Source of the DNA: Tipula vernalis
Taxonomy: Eukaryota; Arthropoda; Insecta; Diptera; Tipulidae
Direction of reading: 5' to 3'
Assembly (NCBI GenBank): GCA_958295665.1
Contig: OY282558.1
Location: 28,479,045-28,543,044 of the forward strand
DNA length: 64,000 nt
This document shows, in pieces, positions 60,320 to 64,000 of the stretch (the stretch's first letter is position 1; each line of letters begins with the position of its first letter). The notes under the pieces were generated by a model. That model was not told where the DNA came from. It saw only the letters and a list, made by a program, of their open reading frames with translations, and did no database searches. A program made the translations under genes and the position numbers.

Positions 60320-63300
60320 ATAAGCCGTTTTTGTTTTATGTAAAAATTCTTTACTATAAAGATTTGAAGAAAATCTTGAAATCAGAACACAATATAAAAA
60401 ACGCGATTGCTTTGTAATATTAGAATATTGTATAAGTCACAAGAGAAAATTGTTTCTTCATATTGCATCGTATATATAAGTATGCACATAAGAAATGATC
60501 GTGCTCTCAAGCGTGTGATTGTTTATACATTCTTTTCTTTTGGAATTCTCTCTACACAAAATATATAATAAGAAAACAAAACACCAAATAAAATGTACAT
60601 CCAAATACATACATACATACTTAGTATAAATAAGAAACAAAATAAAGAAAAAAAATCGTGGGAATTGAACAGTAGTGACTTAAGTTAAGTCACTTTAGGC
60701 GGAGTTTATTATATTTTTATTTCTCAAAGAAATAAATAAATAAATAAGAATCATAAAAACCAAAATGAATCTAAAAATTGAAGAAATCAAGCTCCACCTT
60801 TTATTGGCGCTAGATTAAACATCAGACATAAAAACATTCTTCCAATGAAAATAAATTTTACGATCAAGTTTAATGATCTTAAAATAAGTACAAAATATTA
60901 TTAAGATAATTTCATTTTATAATTCTTAAGTAAATGCTATGTAATGAAATTTATTATCGTCTACTATAGGTAGGGTATTATGTAAACAAAAAATACAAAT
61001 AATATTTTTTTCAATTTACTTCTAATTAGCATAGTTAGAATTAATTAGGAAAATGGTATCATTCACCCTTATTGCGATTGTCACGTCGACATCGACAAAC
61101 TGAGGTAGCAAGAAATATGTGTTGCGTATGTCACCTTTGATAACCATTTGACGATCGATTCTGGCATTTTCTGTCGATGAAATGTTAGCATCAATCGGTA
61201 AAATCGATCGTCAATTGTTTATCGAAGTCGATATACTAGTATATTACACAAATTTTTTGCTGAGATTAGTGTAGCTTTATTTCTAAATTATGTTCAACCT
61301 AACCAATATCTTGAACACCAGATATCTGTTTACATGCAGGGTTTTGAGAATTAGTAATGCTTTGATTTAGGACGTAAAACAGAGTACATACAAATAACTG
61401 AACAAATAATCATAAATCAGTATAGTAACTCATATTGTTGAGAAAATTGTTGTTTGGCCTTTAAATTAAACATTTTGATTCACTCCGAACTTAAAACTTT
61501 TGTTGAATATTAAAATATTAAAAAATTTCTTAAATAAGCGATTATAAACAGAAAGCGACGAGCACACTTTCAAAACAATGTTTGAAACAATAATAATTTT
61601 GTATGTACATGTATATATGGTCACAAAGAACGTTAAAATTAAAAATTATTAAAATTGATCCACTATTTTTAAAATTTTAATTGATTTTTCTTTCAAATTG
61701 TTTTATTATCTAATATTTAAGAAACTGAAAATTTACTCAGCAATTTTGAAGCAACAAGATATTACTATTTATTTAAATCAGTTAGCTTACTTTGTGAACT
61801 TCAAACTTACAACCTAAGATTTACTCTCGGCTCAAAAGTGACTGTGTTCCTAAAGGCAAACCATATTACAAGCCTCTTTATTAAATTAACAATACAAATT
61901 TTGAATTATTTTTCCGCTATGCGGAATTATTGTCCGAATTAGCGGGAACAAAGGAAAAATTTTCGAAAAAAAGTGCATTTATTTATTTATTTACAAACAT
62001 TTTGAGTAAAGGACCAACCCCATACTTACACAAACTATTTTGAGCACGATGCTCATTTATAACAGAGTGTGTAATAAGGTGGTTTAACATAAAAATATTA
62101 ATTTAAAAAAAAAATGCAGCCTTTTGGAATTACAGGATACGGGAGCCCTGTCATTAAATTTCCACAGTCCATCATCATCAATGCTACTTTAGCTTGAAAC
62201 ATAACCCAACATAATGCATTGATAAAATACTACAAAGAAGTATAACATTTACAGTCTTTCGCCTCGACCACTTTTTAGCCTGTAGGTCAGCTTTATTAAG
62301 GGAAGGCTAAATAAAACTGGAGGGTGCCTGGTATCCAGAGTTCGCATACTTTGGACTGATTAACCTATCAGCCATTCATCCATCGGCATATGATGTTCCA
62401 CCTTAGATTAGGGTTTTTTGTCAAGGTTTTCTCCTTTAGCGCCGTACTTTAACTTGTGCCAAATGGCCAAAAATATGTCAAATGGCCTTAGTTACCAGTG
62501 GTTGCCAGGAGGGGGCAGTACGTACACTTGCGAATTGTCAACAGGTTACTTCTTACACAATTGTACCCATCACGCAGCTGCCTAATACATGACCAGAACA
62601 GCTCACGTGATGCGCACCATACTGGAAGGTTACGCCTATAATCATCTTTTCCGCAAAGTTGATGACGCAACCTCAGTTCTTCTTGCTGATCTGTTTTCAA
62701 CTTTGTGGATGTTTTAAACAAGTCCCTTTTAGAACGAAGTTCCAAAAATGTTTCATTCACTTCTATTATCTTTCGTTTTGTTTCACATCATTCGAATTGT
62801 TCTGTGGTTCCAATGGTTTTAAATTTTTGGACAAGATCTGCAAAATATGCGGGGTTGTAAAATTAAAAATTTTCTTCACCATAAACTATTAAATAAAATC
62901 AAAGAAAGTCTGAATAAATAACACCTTCTTTATACTTTAGATGAGTTTTAAAAATTAGAGACAATTTTAAAAATCCACCAATTTGCACAAATGTTCATAA
63001 CATACAACAACAACAAACGTTCGGTTTGATCAAAGCTAATAGTTTTAAAATGCCGTTAACTAAATGGACAGCATTTTAAAGAGCACAGTTTCAATGTGCA
63101 GACGTCTGGGTTTTGAGCCCAACCATCACAGTTTAATGAACAATCATCTGGGATCAAGATTCAAGCGTCAGCCGTTGCAGTTCTGGGCCCTGATTAAATT
63201 TCATTAAACTTTTGGTTTTGTCTAGTTCCTCCAGTTAACATTTTAAGTAAAAGTTGCAACTCAATACCTAGGGATTTATTCAATTTCACTACATTTATTT

Positions 63301-63934
63301 TAATAATAGAAATTTATCCTTTTCTCAATCTACTTCTCTTTGTTATCTATGAGTATTTTAAGATTTGTTTCCTTTTAAAAATGTAGAATGGTGAAGCAGG
63401 TCCTAGGTCAAAACCACCCAATTCTGTAAATTGATTTTTATTATAAAATATTTAATTTTGATAATAATTGCTCTCAAAAAGCGGCAAAGAACAAAATTAT
63501 TTGCCACTGTAACGATGTGTAAGGGTAACAAGCATAAATTACATTTTATCTACTTGGTTTCATGGACTATAAAAGCTACCTTTTGCTGTATCATTTATTA
63601 GTATGTCTTTTAGTTTCCAGATACAACCGTTCAAAGTATGACATGATTCATGATTTCTTTGCGTTCGTGCTAGCGATTTTACAGCGATTTTTTTTTGCAA
63701 AATTGCCAGCCACAGAAGATATTCTTTTTGTTGCTGTAGAGGAGTGCATAATCGTTAACAGCCCGTGATACAGCTTTTTCGTTCCTTCTTAAATCTTAAA
63801 ATACATTTTAAATTTCATGGTTTAAAAGGGAAACCGGTCATCTAATGCATTTGAAACCTTCAGTGTAATAACGGACTAAGTCACAAATTTGTTATATTCA
63901 TTAATCATTAGCAGTCATAAGCCTTAAAGTTCAA
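60320..63934. other. intergenic DNA; unassigned coding-like block at 62.1-62.8 kb
   Basis: Mostly AT-rich. At 61977-62000 TTTATTTATTTATTTA may be the reversed A-rich tail of a minus-strand retroelement. Beyond it, 62120-62760 is less AT-rich and carries a 90-codon minus frame (62488-62760; ELRLRHQLCGKDDYRRNLPV, WCASRELFWSCIRQLRDGYN). I cannot assign the frame to a family. Together they could be one old minus-strand insertion. Confidence 0.4.
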
Positions 63935-64000
63935 TGCAAAAACGGTCTAAGCTACCTTTACTTTATAATGTAAAGTAAAGGTGGCTTAGACTGTTTTTCA
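63935..64000. repeat. palindrome cut by the window edge
   Basis: AAAAACGGTCTAAGC and CCTTTACTTTA at 63937-63965 pair with TAAAGTAAAGG and GCTTAGACTGTTTTT at 63971-63999, with a 5-base loop. The arms continue to the last base, so the element probably extends beyond the window. Confidence 0.85.

Overview
The window is AT-rich, repeat-dense eukaryotic DNA, almost certainly from an insect nuclear genome. The one conserved host gene I recognise is an exon of the odd-skipped-family zinc-finger gene drumstick (drm), on the minus strand at about 30.6-30.8 kb. Its predicted start [10 protein letters not shown] and two C2H2-type modules match the insect gene as I know it. Everything else I can name is mobile or repetitive: non-LTR retrotransposons of several clades, a Penelope-like fragment, Ty3/gypsy-like gag debris, mariner, pogo-, piggyBac- and Harbinger-like DNA transposon remnants, a tRNA-derived SINE, eight long (TA)n microsatellites and many long palindromes. 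I cannot name the species. A CCTAA-repeat tail on one retrotransposon fits an insect with TTAGG-type repeats but does not prove it.

Layout. 0-11 kb: AT-rich intergenic DNA with a Penelope-like GIY-YIG fragment (4.7-5.2 kb) followed by a hammerhead-like motif, and a hairpin. 11.15-13.79 kb: a 5'-truncated non-LTR retrotransposon with one open 848-codon frame (RT, RNase H, Cys/His knuckle), a CCTAA-repeat 3' tail and 12-bp target-site duplications. 14.1-15.3 kb: a decayed Jockey-like element on the minus strand. 19.3-22.4 kb: a 2.6-kb DNA transposon with ~0.54-kb inverted repeats, both ending in (TA)n. 25.8-27.04 kb: two MITEs, one with an exact 287-bp internal duplication, one palindromic and flanked by TTAA. 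27.5-28.2 kb: a SINE split by a 391-bp (TA)n tract. 30.6-31.5 kb: the drm exon with a ~380-bp (TA)n tract upstream. 32.7-38.95 kb: SINE, mariner derivative, two opposed LINE relics, Penelope-like palindrome, recombinase-derived palindrome, GC-core foldback, Jockey relic. 39.6-40.1, 48.5-50.1 and 55.8-56.4 kb: more foldbacks. 53.3-55.3 kb: LTR-retrotransposon debris. 56.5-60.3 kb: SINE with target-site duplication, Harbinger-like and mariner relics.

The most unusual pattern is a set of palindromic foldback elements starting at or near ATAGT. Several share the central core GAGGCGA...TAGCCGAG or a close variant. Two of them sit beside or inside large inverted duplications of the 5' end of a gene that looks like a tyrosine-recombinase-type (integrase-like) protein. 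This suggests, as inference, that a recombinase-encoding transposon family generates or mobilises these foldbacks. There is no operon-like cooperation between genes here: the drm exon is the only host coding unit and the rest is accumulated mobile DNA.
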